Shown: positions 31,860-43,974 of the stretch, in pieces
How the letters are laid out: every line of letters starts with the position of its first letter
How positions within the stretch are numbered: position 1 is the stretch's first letter
Source: Pseudorasbora parva
Lineage: Eukaryota > Chordata > Actinopteri > Cypriniformes > Gobionidae
DNA: 64,000 nt
Assembly (NCBI RefSeq): GCF_024679245.1
Contig: NC_090173.1
Coordinates: forward strand, 51,597,018-51,661,017
Direction of reading: 5' to 3'
Translations under genes and position numbers: made by a program
The notes under the pieces: generated by a model
Told to the model about the DNA's origin: nothing
What the model saw: only the letters and a program-made list of their open reading frames with translations
Databases searched by the model: none

Positions 31860-33050
31860 ATGTGTGGCAGCACATTAAATCTCTGAAGATCTCAGCAAAG
31901 GGAGATTAAACAACTCCACAAACAGCCTTACCAGCTTCATGAATTTCAACAATGGTGATGTGCTTAATGCCACAATGCATACTGGGAGCTGTTGGTTAGT
32001 TTGTATGAAGCATGTCAGCGTTATTAAGATTCATAGGCTGATTATTTAATGTCTGTGTGTGTCTTTAAAACCTAAGATTGAGCATTGTTTGACAATCACA
32101 GTACTAATACAATCAATAACGAGAAATTAATAATATGATATGTAATCAAATAACACACTCTGATTATGATCAGTAAATCAAACACTACATAAAGATCTGA
32201 CACTTGTCTCAAAATGTCAAGTCAAACTACCCAACTAAAGCAAAGACTGATCACCATAATGGTGACTTCAAACTAAACTGTTATTTTCAATAAATCGTCA
32301 ACATCTCAACCTCTGTTAAATTCTCAATAAGGCCGGGGACACACTGCAAGCGTGCCGTGAGCGTCTTGGCTGCGTGGCGTGTATTTAACATGAAGTATAG
32401 GGCTTCCCTGTACATTAATAGCAGCAGCAGTGCTGCGTCAGACACGCTTCTGGTGTGCAAAGAAAGAGAAAATGCTACGCAGCCGCCCCGCGGCTGACAC
32501 GCAACAGAAACGCCAAGCTCACACCGCGCTTGCGGTGTGTCTCCGGCCTAAGAGCTTCTGTAGTCGTCTGACAGAAATAAAGTCAGTCTGGTTAGTAATG
32601 TGTGAAGCTGGTAATGCTGTTTGTGGAGTTGTTTAATCCTCCTTTTGCTGAGATCTTCAGAGATTTAAAGGGTTAGTTCACCCAAAAATAAAATTAATTT
32701 CATTAATGACTCACCCTAATGTTGTTCCACACCCGTAAGACCTCTGTTCATCATCGAAACACAGTTTAAGATGTTTTATATTTTAGTCTCAGAGCATATG
32801 CAGTCAATTGTAGTTCTTGAACTACAACTGTTCAAAAACAGTTGTGGTTCTTGTGTTTCTCTGTCCTTCAGTGATTCTGCTTGTTATCATCAGGTGTTCA
32901 TCACTAATGGTTCAATCACCCCTTAATTCATCTCTTAATTATCTCAATAACTTTAACACTGCTTCAGTGTTACTTTTAACACCCTGTAGTGTGGATACAT
33001 ATGTACACTGAGCAGTGTTAATTTAACACTGGGGATTTTGCTCTGTACAG
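31860..33050. repeat. Foldback family R, copy 9, with two nested MITEs
   Basis: The left-arm piece ATTAAATCTCTGAAGATCTC and a central palindrome near 31940-32050 are followed by a right arm that ends in the intact terminus CACTGGGGATTTTGCTCTG (about 33022-33043). It is broken by a TAA-flanked MITE (32331-32548) and by a fragment starting TTAGTTCACCCAAAAATA (about 32670-32810). Confidence 0.8.
32331..32548. repeat. MITE GGCCGGGGACACACTGC, 218 bp, TAA target duplication
   Basis: The left end GGCCGGGGACACACTGCAAG and right end CTTGCGGTGTGTCTCCGGCC are inverted repeats flanked by TAA (32328-32330 and 32549-32551). Removing it restores the R-family phrase CAATAAGAGCTTCTG. This fits PIF/Harbinger insertion. 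A longer copy is at 41180-41822. Confidence 0.85.
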
Positions 33051-33661
33051 ATGCTTTTAAATCCAAATTGTTTCATGATTATAATAAAAACTGTGTGTCT
33101 ATAGACCTTTCTGAACTGTTGGGAAAGGCTTTTTCAAAGTATGTTAAATGGCCAATTCCATCTAAGTTCAAAGAAACACATTTTACAATGTGTCAGCATT
33201 GTCTAGATAACGCAAGATGCTAGTACAGTAACAATAGGAAACATCAAGTATCATACACAACTAAATAGTGTGTCTAATGACAAAGGCTAATATTATTTTG
33301 TATTACAAAATACAACCGTAGATACTTTGCTTACAGATCGTTCACTCGATCCTTCTAGCAAACGTCACCTTTTCCACCATATAAGTTAAAACGATAGTAA
33401 TTTGACAAGGCTATTCATTTTGTAAAAATATAAGTTATATATTCATATTTTTGAGAACTGAAGTATGGTGTTTCCTATGATGTTTTTGCCTATTTGTATT
33501 TCAGATTAGGCTACATCACAGTCACTGTGTAATGTTAGCCTACATTGTGACTAACGTTACATAAACATGCAATATCGTTGACGATAAAAGACAAGTCTAA
33601 AATGCAGGCTGAAAGACACACTTTAAGCAGAACATCTCAAATGGAGATTGATAAAATCCAG
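33051..33661. other. Intergenic, nothing recognised
   Basis: AT-rich sequence without a supported gene. About 33600-33660 (AAGCAGAACATCTCAAATGG) is shared with the MITE at the window end (about 63950). Confidence 0.5.
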
Positions 33662-33867
33662 CTTACTTGTTTATTGGTGTTTTCAGATCGTCCGTGAGCG
33701 AGAGAGAGCTCGCGTGCATATGGTTGCCAGATTGGACATGTTTAGGTAAAACCCGTAGAGTATACGGGTTTCTTTTCACAGAAAAGCTCTGTTTGGGAGA
33801 ACTTAATTACTGAAATCTGGCAACCGCACGAACACGAGCTCTGAAAACACCAAATAAACAAGTAAAG
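33662..33867. repeat. 206-bp palindrome
   Basis: CTTACTTGTTTATTGGTGTT at the left is mirrored by CACCAAATAAACAAGTAAAG at the right (imperfect). GGTTGCCAGATT/AATCTGGCAACC and GAGCTCG/CGAGCTC continue the symmetry inwards. Confidence 0.75.
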
Positions 33868-34559
33868 GCTGGGATACACTACACGATTTTTTAAATTCTG
33901 AACAGATTTCAAAAACACTATCTGTACATCCAAATTTTACTGTTTAATATTATTTTGTATTATTTGTATGTTTAATCAGTTATGTATTTGTATTATTATT
34001 CTTTACTAATATTCATTATCATTTGTATAATCATTATTATTTAGTCAGAATGAGTCTGAGCACAGGAGTGTGAGAGACATGGAGAGGAGATTATTTTGAA
34101 CACAGGAATATGTAGCATAAGTTTTCCAATTATGCACATCTGATTGTAATTCTCTGTAAGGAAGTATTGTGTAGCATGATGTTGTTTTCCTACCAATGCA
34201 TATGACACATGTCACAAGTTCTGTATAAGACATATTTTGAACAATGAACAACAAGTTTCTCTATGCATATGTTCTAGGGTATATTATGCCGCGTGAAAGC
34301 ACGAGGTATAGCGCAAACAACCTGTTTATCTAGTAATACAATTGATTTCTCTGTCTGAGCAACCTATAATATCCAAACTGGGTGTCTGTCCAGGAAGACA
34401 GAGAAAGCTGGAATGAAGATCATCTCCCAGAAAAATTGTCTTTCTCTCCTATGTCTGATATAAAATTATATAAAATAAATCTCTTGGCAAAATAACTGGT
34501 GTCCGGTCCTGCGAATTAAACTACCATCTCAAAACTCACCATTGACAGGGCTCAATCCC
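33868..34559. other. Intergenic, nothing recognised
   Basis: No feature supported. Confidence 0.5.
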
Positions 34560-34745
34560 AGAGGCGGGATAAACGGTTCCCACATAGCAACATTGTGTCG
34601 GCCCAGATCTGGCCCTCATCTGGCACATGTGGAATACGGATTTGGCCCACATGCTGCGATGAATGACGGCCCTTGAGTGGCCCACTCCTGTTTGCCAGAT
34701 CTGGGCCACAAGCAGGCCATAACAATGCCACATGTCAGCCAAGAA
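34560..34745. repeat. GGCCCAGATCTGGCC repeat
   Basis: CACATAGCAACATTGTG, GGCCCAGATCTGGCC, CCAGATCTGGGCCACAAGC and CATGTCAGCCAAGAAC are an inverted relative of 24950-25118. Confidence 0.65.
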
Positions 34746-34830
34746 CAAAGAAATAAACCAGAACTGGACCTTATCTGAGTCACAAAATCGGTGTATGATA
34801 AATATGGAGTCATTTCAGCATTAATGACCC

Positions 34831-36344
34831 TTTTAACAAGCAGAATAACTGAAGGAAAGACGAGAACAGGAAAAGAGACGAGCAGAAACACAAGAACTAC
34901 AACTGACTTCAGCCACAGCTTTAGATGAAATCAACTGAAGATAAAAGAAGACATTAAATCTCTGAAGATCTCATCAGAGGATTAAACAACTCCACAAACA
35001 GCATTACCAGCTTCACACATTACTAACCAGACTGACTTTATTTCTGTCAGACGTCTACAGAAGCTCTTATTGAGAATTAACAGAGGTTTAACTCTAATGT
35101 GCTTCATTTGAAGTCACCAAAATGGTGATCATTGTTTCCATTAGTTGGGCTCTTTACACTTATTATACATTTGTCAGTTTTTGGCTGCTGTGAAAGTGTG
35201 TTTGTAAAACACATCTGCAGCAGCAGCAAAATAACCTTAAATGAACTAACATCAGGTCATGATGGTTATCTGTTGTTGACAGGGTTATAATCATCTTAAA
35301 GTTTGCTAATGTCATTTGATTGTAACAATTGTGTTATTAATGCATGTTCATTATAATTCCTGAGTTACTGCAGCATCAGATCCTGCAGTATTATAACCAT
35401 CAGCTTGAAGATTTTAACGAAAGGGTTAATCTACAATGACACGAACAGACATCAACAATCAGTGTATGAATCTCATCATTGGTGGCAGTCAACAAAATAT
35501 TCAAAATAATCAGATCAACAAAAAGTTACTAAATGTCACAACAACAAAAAAGCAACAAATAAAAGCAAATATTTTGATTTAAAACAATAGGACAATTTAG
35601 CTGCATAATTTATTCATGCTGAAATGCATGCTGGGAGTTTTGTACTATGCTGGTACCCAGCATGCACTGCAGCATGAATAAATTATGCAGCTGAATTGGA
35701 TTATGCCGCATTTTTGATTGTTACCATTGTTGAGATTCATATGCTAATTCTTGATGTCTGTGTGTGTCATTGTAGAGTACCCTCTTGTTTGTAAAAAAAA
35801 AAAAATCTGATTGTTATTGACTAATACTGCAGGATCTGATGCTGCAGTAACTCAGGGGTTGTAATGAAAATCCATTAATAACACAATTGTTAGAACCAAA
35901 TAACATCAGTCATTTTTAAGATGATTATAAAACGGTTAACAGGTAACCATTATCATCTGATGTTAGTTTATTTAAGGTTTTACAAACACACTTTCACAGC
36001 AGACAAATGTATAATAAGAGTAAAAGCCCAACTAATGGAAACACTGATCACCATTATGGTGACTTTAAATGAAACACATTAGGTTAAACCTCTGTTAATT
36101 CTCAATAAGAGCTTCTGTAGACGTCTGACAGAAATAAAGTCAGTCTGGTTAGTAATGTGTGAAGCGGGTAATGCTGTTTGTAGAGTTGTTTAATCCTCTG
36201 CTGAGATCTTCAGAGATTTAATGTCTTCTTTTATCTTCAGTTGATTTCATCTAAAGCTGTGGCTGAAGTCAGTTGTAGTTCTTGTGTTTCTGCTCGTCTC
36301 TTTTCCTGTTCTCGTCTTTCCTTCAGTAATTCTGCTTGTTAAAA
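34831..36344. repeat. Foldback family R, copy 10 (1.5-kb hairpin)
   Basis: The ends TTTTAACAAGCAGAATAACT and the mirrored ATTCTGCTTGTTAAAA pair, as do GGAAAGACGAGAACAGG/CCTGTTCTCGTCTTTCC and TTCATGCTGAAATGCATGCT/AGCATGCACTGCAGCATGAA near the axis (about 35600-35650). Both arms carry the family's full internal landmarks. No coding frame. Confidence 0.87.
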
Positions 36345-37747
36345 AGCTGATAACCGTCACGAGGACGAGGACGTGCTGAAACTCTCTTTGCTTAAATTAG
36401 CTCAAAATTACTATCAGATGTAAGTAATTACCTTGACAAACTATACATCATTAAAAAGATCTAAGACTAAAGTTTAATTTTGTTACCTCTGTTTTATTCT
36501 CAAAGTCTTATAATGACCGTAATGTGTTAATATGTGCCAGGAGTTATGAATATGATCTTGGGCGTCGCTACCTTTTGATTGTAATATGCGCGTCATTTGC
36601 TCCCATTCATAAAATACTCCTCTGTGGTCGTCATGAAGACACTCGACAAAACAACTTCCCTCAGGGCTTTTACTTCAAATAAGTGCAGATGTGGAGAAAT
36701 ATTGATAGATTCTCACATGTTTGAGTCAAATTTCTATACAGAGAAGTATTATTTATTCAATCTTTATCCAAAATCCGCGGATGTGTGATTATGAGCGCAG
36801 TATACTGTGATATGCTGTGTTTTCAATTCATTCTGGCAGCCGGAGGGCGCTGGAAAGCTGTACTACTGAAAATTCACCCAATGTGGAACACATGAAGAAC
36901 AGACACACCATGTGACATTCAGGAAGTATCTGACATGACCAAAACAGCTTTCTAGCGATCGTTAGATCACTATTTTATGCAGATAGACAAGTTTTAAGAC
37001 AATAAACACACAATCGCGGCAATATATGGTTGGTCTGTGTTCTTTATGCCATGTTGGGTGGTTTCATAATAGATGATATTTATAATGCAATGCTATTCCA
37101 CATAGCTTTTAGCATTGTATATTTTCTGTCAGATTTTTTGACCCGAAGCTACATGAGATCACATATTGTTATATAAAACACTCGACTTATAAATTATAAA
37201 GTGATATGAAGCAAGTTTTGAATAAAACATGATTTTAATCGTATAAATTGTTGTTTTGCTGGTGTGCTAAGCTAACATGCTAGCGTGCCCTAGAGATGCA
37301 CCTGCCACTGAGTAAATACTTTATTTTTATGAACATTTTCTAAATGTAAAACTACTGAAATGCTTATTTGGACGAAATGCATTCAATAGAGTCTCAGTGA
37401 GGGTAAAGTGAGAGGTTTGATTTAGAAATGAGGTTTGAATAGAACAGTTTGAATAGAGAATCGTTAGTAATTATAATGCAGACAAAAGAATAATAATTAG
37501 AGCCATAACCAGTCCGCAGAAGTGTGAATGTGTGCCGGGGAGACAAACTGAATGGGGCAGTTTGCACCTCTAAACAATAGAGGCAAAATAGAGAATGAAA
37601 GCTGAGAAGACATGGCAATAAACATCAGTTGATATTTTAGAGATATCTCAAAATAAAATCACATGAAACGATTTTGTAAAACGTTTAATAAAATTCAGAG
37701 TTTTAGACTGATCATCTTCAGATCTGAAATATAACATGGTCAGACTT
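36345..37747. other. Intergenic, nothing recognised
   Basis: Low-complexity AT-rich sequence; no gene, RNA or complete repeat supported. Confidence 0.5.
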
Positions 37748-38010
37748 CCCAGATAGCACACATACGTCGGGCCGATGTCGGCGCGATGCACAAAGTTCCA
37801 TCGGCAAGACATCGATCAGAGAGCGTTTGCTAATTGGGACAATGTCGCCGAGACATCGGCATTTGATCGCGAATGCTGTCCGGCCGACGTGTGGACGATG
37901 CAAAACAGCAAATCCGGGCCACTATACATTGGCTTTCTAGGACCTTTATTTATTTAGGTCGAACCTTTCGGGTTACACCCAGATAGCACACTGGCATAGA
38001 ATCAACGATA
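37748..38010. repeat. CCCAGATAGCACACATACG terminus repeat
   Basis: Starts with CCCAGATAGCACACATACGT and has GTCGG/CCGAC-rich inner sequence. A related terminus in the same orientation is at about 37978. The oppositely oriented end of the same family is at 46238. Confidence 0.65.
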
Positions 38011-39670
38011 CACTCACGGCATTAAAGACCAACGTCACACACTCCATTCAAAACATCAATCTACGCAGATGATTTACTTACCTTATGCTGAATGACGTTG
38101 ATGTCAGTTGAGTGAAACACGATGTTGATTTCAGTTTGGTACAGTTAACGTTAACACATTTTCTGTTTTAAAAATAGCAAATACTTAATACTAATTAGAT
38201 ACAGTAGCCTGTTTATGTAATAATCACACATAACATTCAGTTAACATTGTTTTAATATTTACAGAGCAGTTACAGATAGCCTACATGTTTAGAGCAAACA
38301 ATCTATATAAATATTCAATATGACAATATAATAGAAAAGGCATTTAATAGAAAAATATATATAATAGAAAAGGCATTTACATTCAAATACACAAAGAGGT
38401 AGGCTATACAGGTACATAAATTAAAAGCAATATTTACTCAAGAACAACTGATCATGTACCAGACACATTATTTTTATTGGAGCACAAAAGGATATGTCAG
38501 TCAGAATATAATGAGACTCAAATCACAGGTTCTTTTCTAATGGTGACTGAGACTATGTGACTCTTTTTGTGTTACACAAAATAAATGCATATGGGTGAGT
38601 AGATGGTTTATAAAGAAAGCTTACCCTTGAAAATGTAGGGCAGAAGAATATTGCAGATGAATTGGTTTTCTTTTGCAACTATTGCAGCCTACTATCAGCA
38701 AGTGTAAACTCCTTGGTGAAAAAGGTGACAAAGATGTAACCCACATTTTCAATAGCATAGAGAAAATATTTTTAATTACTTTAAAAAATAAAATGCATAT
38801 TATGAGCCAAAAAAGAGGTTTAAACCACACTGAAAAGTCATTATTAAATACCGATGAGAAGGATGCAATACTAGTGAAACTGGAAAATTAAAGTTTGACC
38901 ATTGGACGAGAAATACTGATCGAGTCCGCAGAGTCCGCAGAGTCTCTTGAATTAAATATCAATTGTTTATATATTGACTACAAACAGAATTAATAGTTGT
39001 TAATGAAATAGGTTTGGCATTGGTAAATTGAGACTGGAAAAAATATAACCAGAACATCGACTCAAACTATGCATGTGCTGTATAATATCGAGTATTATTT
39101 TAGCAAAACTAAGCAATGCTGACAGTGCAGAAAATTTCAGTCAAGTCACTGAGAAAATGTATTAGGATTTGTAAACTTGTAGTTTTCTTTTCTCTCACAA
39201 ACACAACAGTTACATTTGTACTAATCCTATTCTACAAATCACAAATTAATAAAATCGTGGGCTCATTTTTTCCATCAAGGGGGAAAAAATCATACTCACG
39301 ATCTCACATCATCTAACAAGTAAAATTTGTCCATGGCTTCACACTTTTGATACATGTGTGCACCAAACGCAGAATAAAGATACGGTCACACTACACTTTA
39401 CATTACATTGACGAGAAACCTTTGTATTAAAGTCAAGTAGATATTTGTTTTATATTTTGAATATACTGTTTTTAAATGTTGAATTCATGTTTATATAAAG
39501 ACTCTGCAGAGCATGAAGTCATATCATGTTTTTTCATGTTTTTATCATTTGTTAATTTGTAGAATAGGACTTGTGCACCACCAGAAAATAATTTGAAAAG
39601 GTTTAACTGTTGTGTTCTTTGTAAGAGAAAGAAAAGTTTGCAACTTCTAAAAAAAACTTTTTCTCTGACT
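38011..39670. other. Intergenic, nothing recognised
   Basis: Short frames only (the longest about 70 codons) without recognisable domains. Confidence 0.5.
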
Positions 39671-39674
39671 TTAA

Positions 39675-40467
39675 GGGTGCTTTCACACCTGCCTCATTTA
39701 GTTCAGTTGAATCGTACTAGAGTTCATTTTCCTCTTTGGTGCGGTTCATTTGGTGAAAGCAGCAATCGCACGCGGGTGCGCACCAAAAGCGGACTAAACA
39801 AGCGTACCGAGACCTCCTTGAAGAGCTGATCTCGGTGCGCTTTCAAACGAACTCTGGAGGTGGTGAGAACGTAATCCGGCCTCGAACAGAACCAACTGCA
39901 AAAGTACTGATAATATTTTGACTAAACCAGCTGCCATAGTTAGCTGCGCTGACATTATGTGCATGACATTATTACCTGATAGATCGTTGGAAATATTTTC
40001 GGAATGAGCGTGTCAGAGTTAAGAATAATTAATGCACGCCTCTGATTGAAGTGACGAGTGATGTGCGCTCGCCGTCTGCAATACGTTGTTTTCAAGTCGC
40101 ATCCGCGCTTCATTATAGAAAGGTATTGTTTGCATACTGTGGTTAATACACAATATGTAGTAGATTATGGCCAGGGACAAAACCTGCCCGCAGTCGTCTT
40201 TTTTATAATGTTATAGTTTGCTGGCTTTTCCTCTTCTGTTGAAATTTTCCCACAAAGTAAATTCTGACCAATCGAAAAGCAGTTTAGATAATACACCATG
40301 GCCAATGAGTGATGTGGATGTTGTCACGTGTTTCAACTGGTTCGGACCAAAGCAATCAGTGTGGTGTGAAAAGGAACCAAAAAAGCTGTAAAATGCAACA
40401 ATGTATTATTTAATTGTTTGGCCTTGGTTCGGACCAAATTAACTGAACAAGAGATGTGAAAGCACCC
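39675..40467. repeat. MITE GGGTGCTTTCACACCTG, 793 bp, TAA target duplication
   Basis: The left end GGGTGCTTTCACACC pairs with the right end TGTGAAAGCACCC. TAA flanks at 39672-39674 and 40468-40470. GGTTCGGACC phrases lie near the right end. PIF/Harbinger-like by the duplication; non-autonomous. Confidence 0.8.
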
Positions 40468-40470
40468 TAA

Positions 40471-41176
40471 GTGCACTGATGTGTGACTATTCTTTACAAC
40501 TACAAATCCCACTGTCACAGGTGTTCAGTTTTTCTATAATAATACCCTCACAGAACAGGGTATTGATCAGCCATCCATGCAAAAGCAGAGGTCAGTGTGG
40601 TGGACTGTTGGTACATCTGTCCAGGCAAACATTTGATGTCTTCATGCCTTCAACTGGGGATTCCCAGAGAACCTGTAACAAAAATAGTACAGTTCATACT
40701 CATTACAAAGTATTGAATCTGGTTACACAAATTATCATACAAGGTTCAATTTAACTTTAGCTCAATATACAATATTTGCAGCATAATATTGCACAAAAGG
40801 CACGGTTTTGTCTTGCACTCTGAATATTCCATTAATTTTGGCAATTTGTGACAAGCAGTGACATTGTCACATTTTCTTCTCTATTCAATTTTTATACAAA
40901 ATGAATGATTAATGTAAAATAGAAATAATTACATAACTAAACTGGAAATCTATCCCTATTAGGGATGTCACAATTCTCAATATAATATTGAAACATTCGG
41001 TACGACACCCTTGGATCAGTAGGCGCTTGTGTATTGCATTCATTTCTGTGCATTTTATTTCTCTCTGAATTGGCTCTGTTTTGTGTGCCAATGAGTCTAT
41101 GCTGATATGAGCAAAATATCCAATCACGATGCACTAAAGTTAGGGGGTGTTTAGCCACGGATGCAATGCTGGTGTC
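40471..41176. other. Intergenic, nothing recognised
   Basis: No feature supported. Confidence 0.5.
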
Positions 41177-41179
41177 TTA

Positions 41180-41822
41180 GGCCGGGGACACACTGCAAGC
41201 ATGTCGTGAGCGCCTCGGCTGCGTGGCGTGTCCGTTTTTATTTCGGCTCCCATGTTAACCGGTTAGCACTTGCATACTGCCTGCGTCAGCCGCGCGGCTC
41301 ACGCGCAGTCCGAGCCGCGCGGAAAACGCATGCATGCTTCAAATAGAAGAGACGCCTATTTTTCACGCAACACGCGAGCGTGTTGGAAGCGTTTCTAGGC
41401 AAAATAGCATAGGAAAAGATGTTTATATGCCATTTTGACACGAATACATATTAATAAATGGCATTTTCATGTTTGAAAGTCTTTAGGTTAACATAAATGC
41501 AGATATAGGCCTACTTGTAATACTAAAAAACAACATAATTATCGATTTTGAAATATTAAACCTTTCAATACAGAACGAAATATTCTGTAGCCTATTTTGC
41601 CGTCAATACCATAGATATGTATGGTCAATAGGCTACTGCCGACGTTGTCTTTGCTGTATCAATAGGCAATATATTTATATTTAACATGAAGTATAGGGCT
41701 TCCCAGCAGCAGCAGCGCCGCGTCAGACACGCTTCTGGTGTGCAAAGACAGAGAAAACGCCAGGCAGCCGCCCCGCGGCTGGCACGCAGCAGAAACACCA
41801 CGCTTGCAGTGTGTCTCCGGCC
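41180..41822. repeat. MITE GGCCGGGGACACACTGC, 643-bp copy, TTA target duplication
   Basis: Same termini as 32331-32548 (GGCCGGGGACACACTGCAAG and CTTGCAGTGTGTCTCCGGCC) but with more internal sequence. TTA flanks both sides (41177-41179 and 41823-41825). It may be closer to the parent of the 218-bp form. An inverted, rearranged copy is at 46660-46990. Confidence 0.85.
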
Positions 41823-41899
41823 TTAGAGCGGTGAAGTGAGGCTGCAGTGCGCACCACCATCATTTAAACCTGTGGTGTGGGTGGGGTGTGCGATATAGA

Positions 41900-42330
41900 G
41901 TTAAAGAGTTACTTCACCCAAAATTAACCCAATAAATTCTGTCATAATTCCTCATGTGGTTGGACACCAGTCAGACCTCCGTTCATCTTCACACACAGAT
42001 GAAGATATTAGTGTTGAAATCCGATGATTTGATTTGATTTAATGGTTTATTTGAAAGGGGACAGTGCAATTTCATAAAACACATGAACAAACATGGTTAA
42101 AAAAGCCAGAATTAGCCAAAAGGCTATTTTTCATCTGTAGTCCCCTGGCCAAGATGTAAAAAAAGCAATTAAATACATATTAAAATATGTATCAGATGGC
42201 TCAGAAAGGCCTTCATTGACACCAATGTCATTTCCTCTCTCAAGGCCCATAAAGGCACTAAAGACGTCGTTACAAAGCCCATCTCACTACAGCGGCTCTA
42301 TAATCATTTTATGATAGTAAAGTAGTAAGT
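41900..42330. repeat. MITE/SINE fragments
   Basis: 41905-41995 is an end of the TTAAAGAGTTACTTCACCC group. It is followed by a GATTTGATTTAATGG segment ending in AGTCCCCTGGCCAAGATG, which looks like a retroposon piece. The family is not certain. Confidence 0.5.
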
Positions 42331-42334
42331 AAGG

Positions 42335-42870
42335 TAGTACTTTTTCAAAGTTCAGGAACTTTCGAGGGCGGGACTTGGGCGCTGAACATGCTGATTGGTT
42401 GAGCTCACGCAGCATTTTATTTCAACCGCGCGTTCGTCTCAGCCATCTCACGTGCAATGTCCGTAATAGCTGATAATAATATACATTGTCATTTTAAATC
42501 TAGCTTTACAAGCTTTCTGAATATGCTGCTGAATCTGCATATTAGTGCTCTTTTCTGTCATAACCAGCAAAAGCAGCACAGCTTGAATCTCTTCCATACT
42601 CGTTATTAATTTTTTTTCACCATGTAAACGACCTGACCGATTACTTTTAAGTGTGTGTCCTTACATGACGTGACAGCGCGCGCCGCGCTCATGTTGACAA
42701 GAGAGAATAGTTAATTTTTCTGAGGGGTAAACATTTTATTTCGTAAGTTATGAAGATAATGTTGGAGTAATGAGACAGCGTATATTGCCCCAGGCAGTTT
42801 TTACTTTAACTGCGCCTGACAGAAGATTTTTTTTCTGAGATGATTATTACACTTTACAACAAATAAAATA
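42335..42870. repeat. Partial copy of the 13041-14239 element
   Basis: GTAGTACTTTTTCAAAGTTC, GAACATGCTGATTGGTTGAG and GAGATGATTATTACACTTTA match the interior of that element in the same order, with internal deletions. Both termini are missing. Confidence 0.82.
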
Positions 42871-43241
42871 GAAATCACGTGACTTTGACGATCCGAATCA
42901 TGATTCGATACTGATTCATAACGGTTCGAAGCTTAAGGAAGCGGTGTTTTGAAATCAGCCATCACTATATAAGTCGTTATTTTGCTTTTTTTGGCGGACA
43001 AAAACTATTCTCATCGCTTCATAAAATTAGTGTAGAACCACTGTAGTGAGATTTTTCATTTTTGGGTGAACTAACCCATTAAATTCATATAACAAGATTA
43101 TAACAGATAATTCCATTAGATTTTGAAAAATGTAATTCAATTTTGTGGAAAAGTTTTCCTTAATTTAAGTTCGTTCAATAACTTTGTTTTTGAGTGTATT
43201 TTCCAAGACTAACAATGTAACATTAAATCTATCAAAATAAA

Positions 43242-43974
43242 TTAAAGGGATAGTTCACCCAAAAATGAAAATGTGATGTTAATCTACTGACCCGCAGGGC
43301 ATCTGAGATGTAGGTGTGTTTGTTTTTTCAGTAGAACTCAAATGAAGATTTTTAACTCAACCATTGCTCGTATAATGCATGTCAATAGGGTGTATTGACA
43401 TGCATTATATGAGCGATATTAATCCATATTAAACCCTGTGGTTTGTGGCTACACATCGAAACGATCGGTTTCTGTGATAAAAACACAACTGTATTTGTTA
43501 TTTTTTTACCTCATATAAGACGAATCTCATTTAGGATGAGTAGGTCAAAATCCCGGCGCGAACGTAGATGCCTCATTCGACCGATCCATCGAGGCACTAA
43601 TAAGGCATATATCTATGATCGCACCGGGTTTTGACCTTCTTAGATGGAACTAATGGCGTTGGGAACACTAGATGAGATTCGTCTGATATGAGGTAAAAAA
43701 TAACACAAATACTGGTGTGCTTCTCACAGAAAGTGATCGTTTTGTGTTTTAAGACATCAATGTGTCGCCACGAGCCGCTGTGTTTAATATGGATTCGTAT
43801 GTCTGTGTGTGTTTTACTCTCATAGAAATACACCCCATTGACATGCATTATATGAGCAACAGCTAAGTTAAAAATCTTCATTTGTGTTCTACTGAAGAAA
43901 TAAACACACCTACATCTCGGAAGCCCAGCAGATAAACAGCACAGTCTAATTTTTTGAGTGAACTATACCTTTAA
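43242..43974. repeat. TTAA-flanked MITE (GATAGTTCACCCAAAAATG)
   Basis: The left end TTAAAGGGATAGTTCACCCA (43242) pairs with a right end TGAGTGAACTATACCTTTAA (ending 43974). The inner arms also mirror each other (GACATGCATTATATGAGC occurs in both halves). A very common fish repeat type. A fragment is at 6160-6320. Confidence 0.82.

Noticed and set aside
34045..34254. Short intergenic minus-strand frame as a gene
   Set aside because: Length is compatible with chance in AT-rich DNA, and there is no recognisable product.
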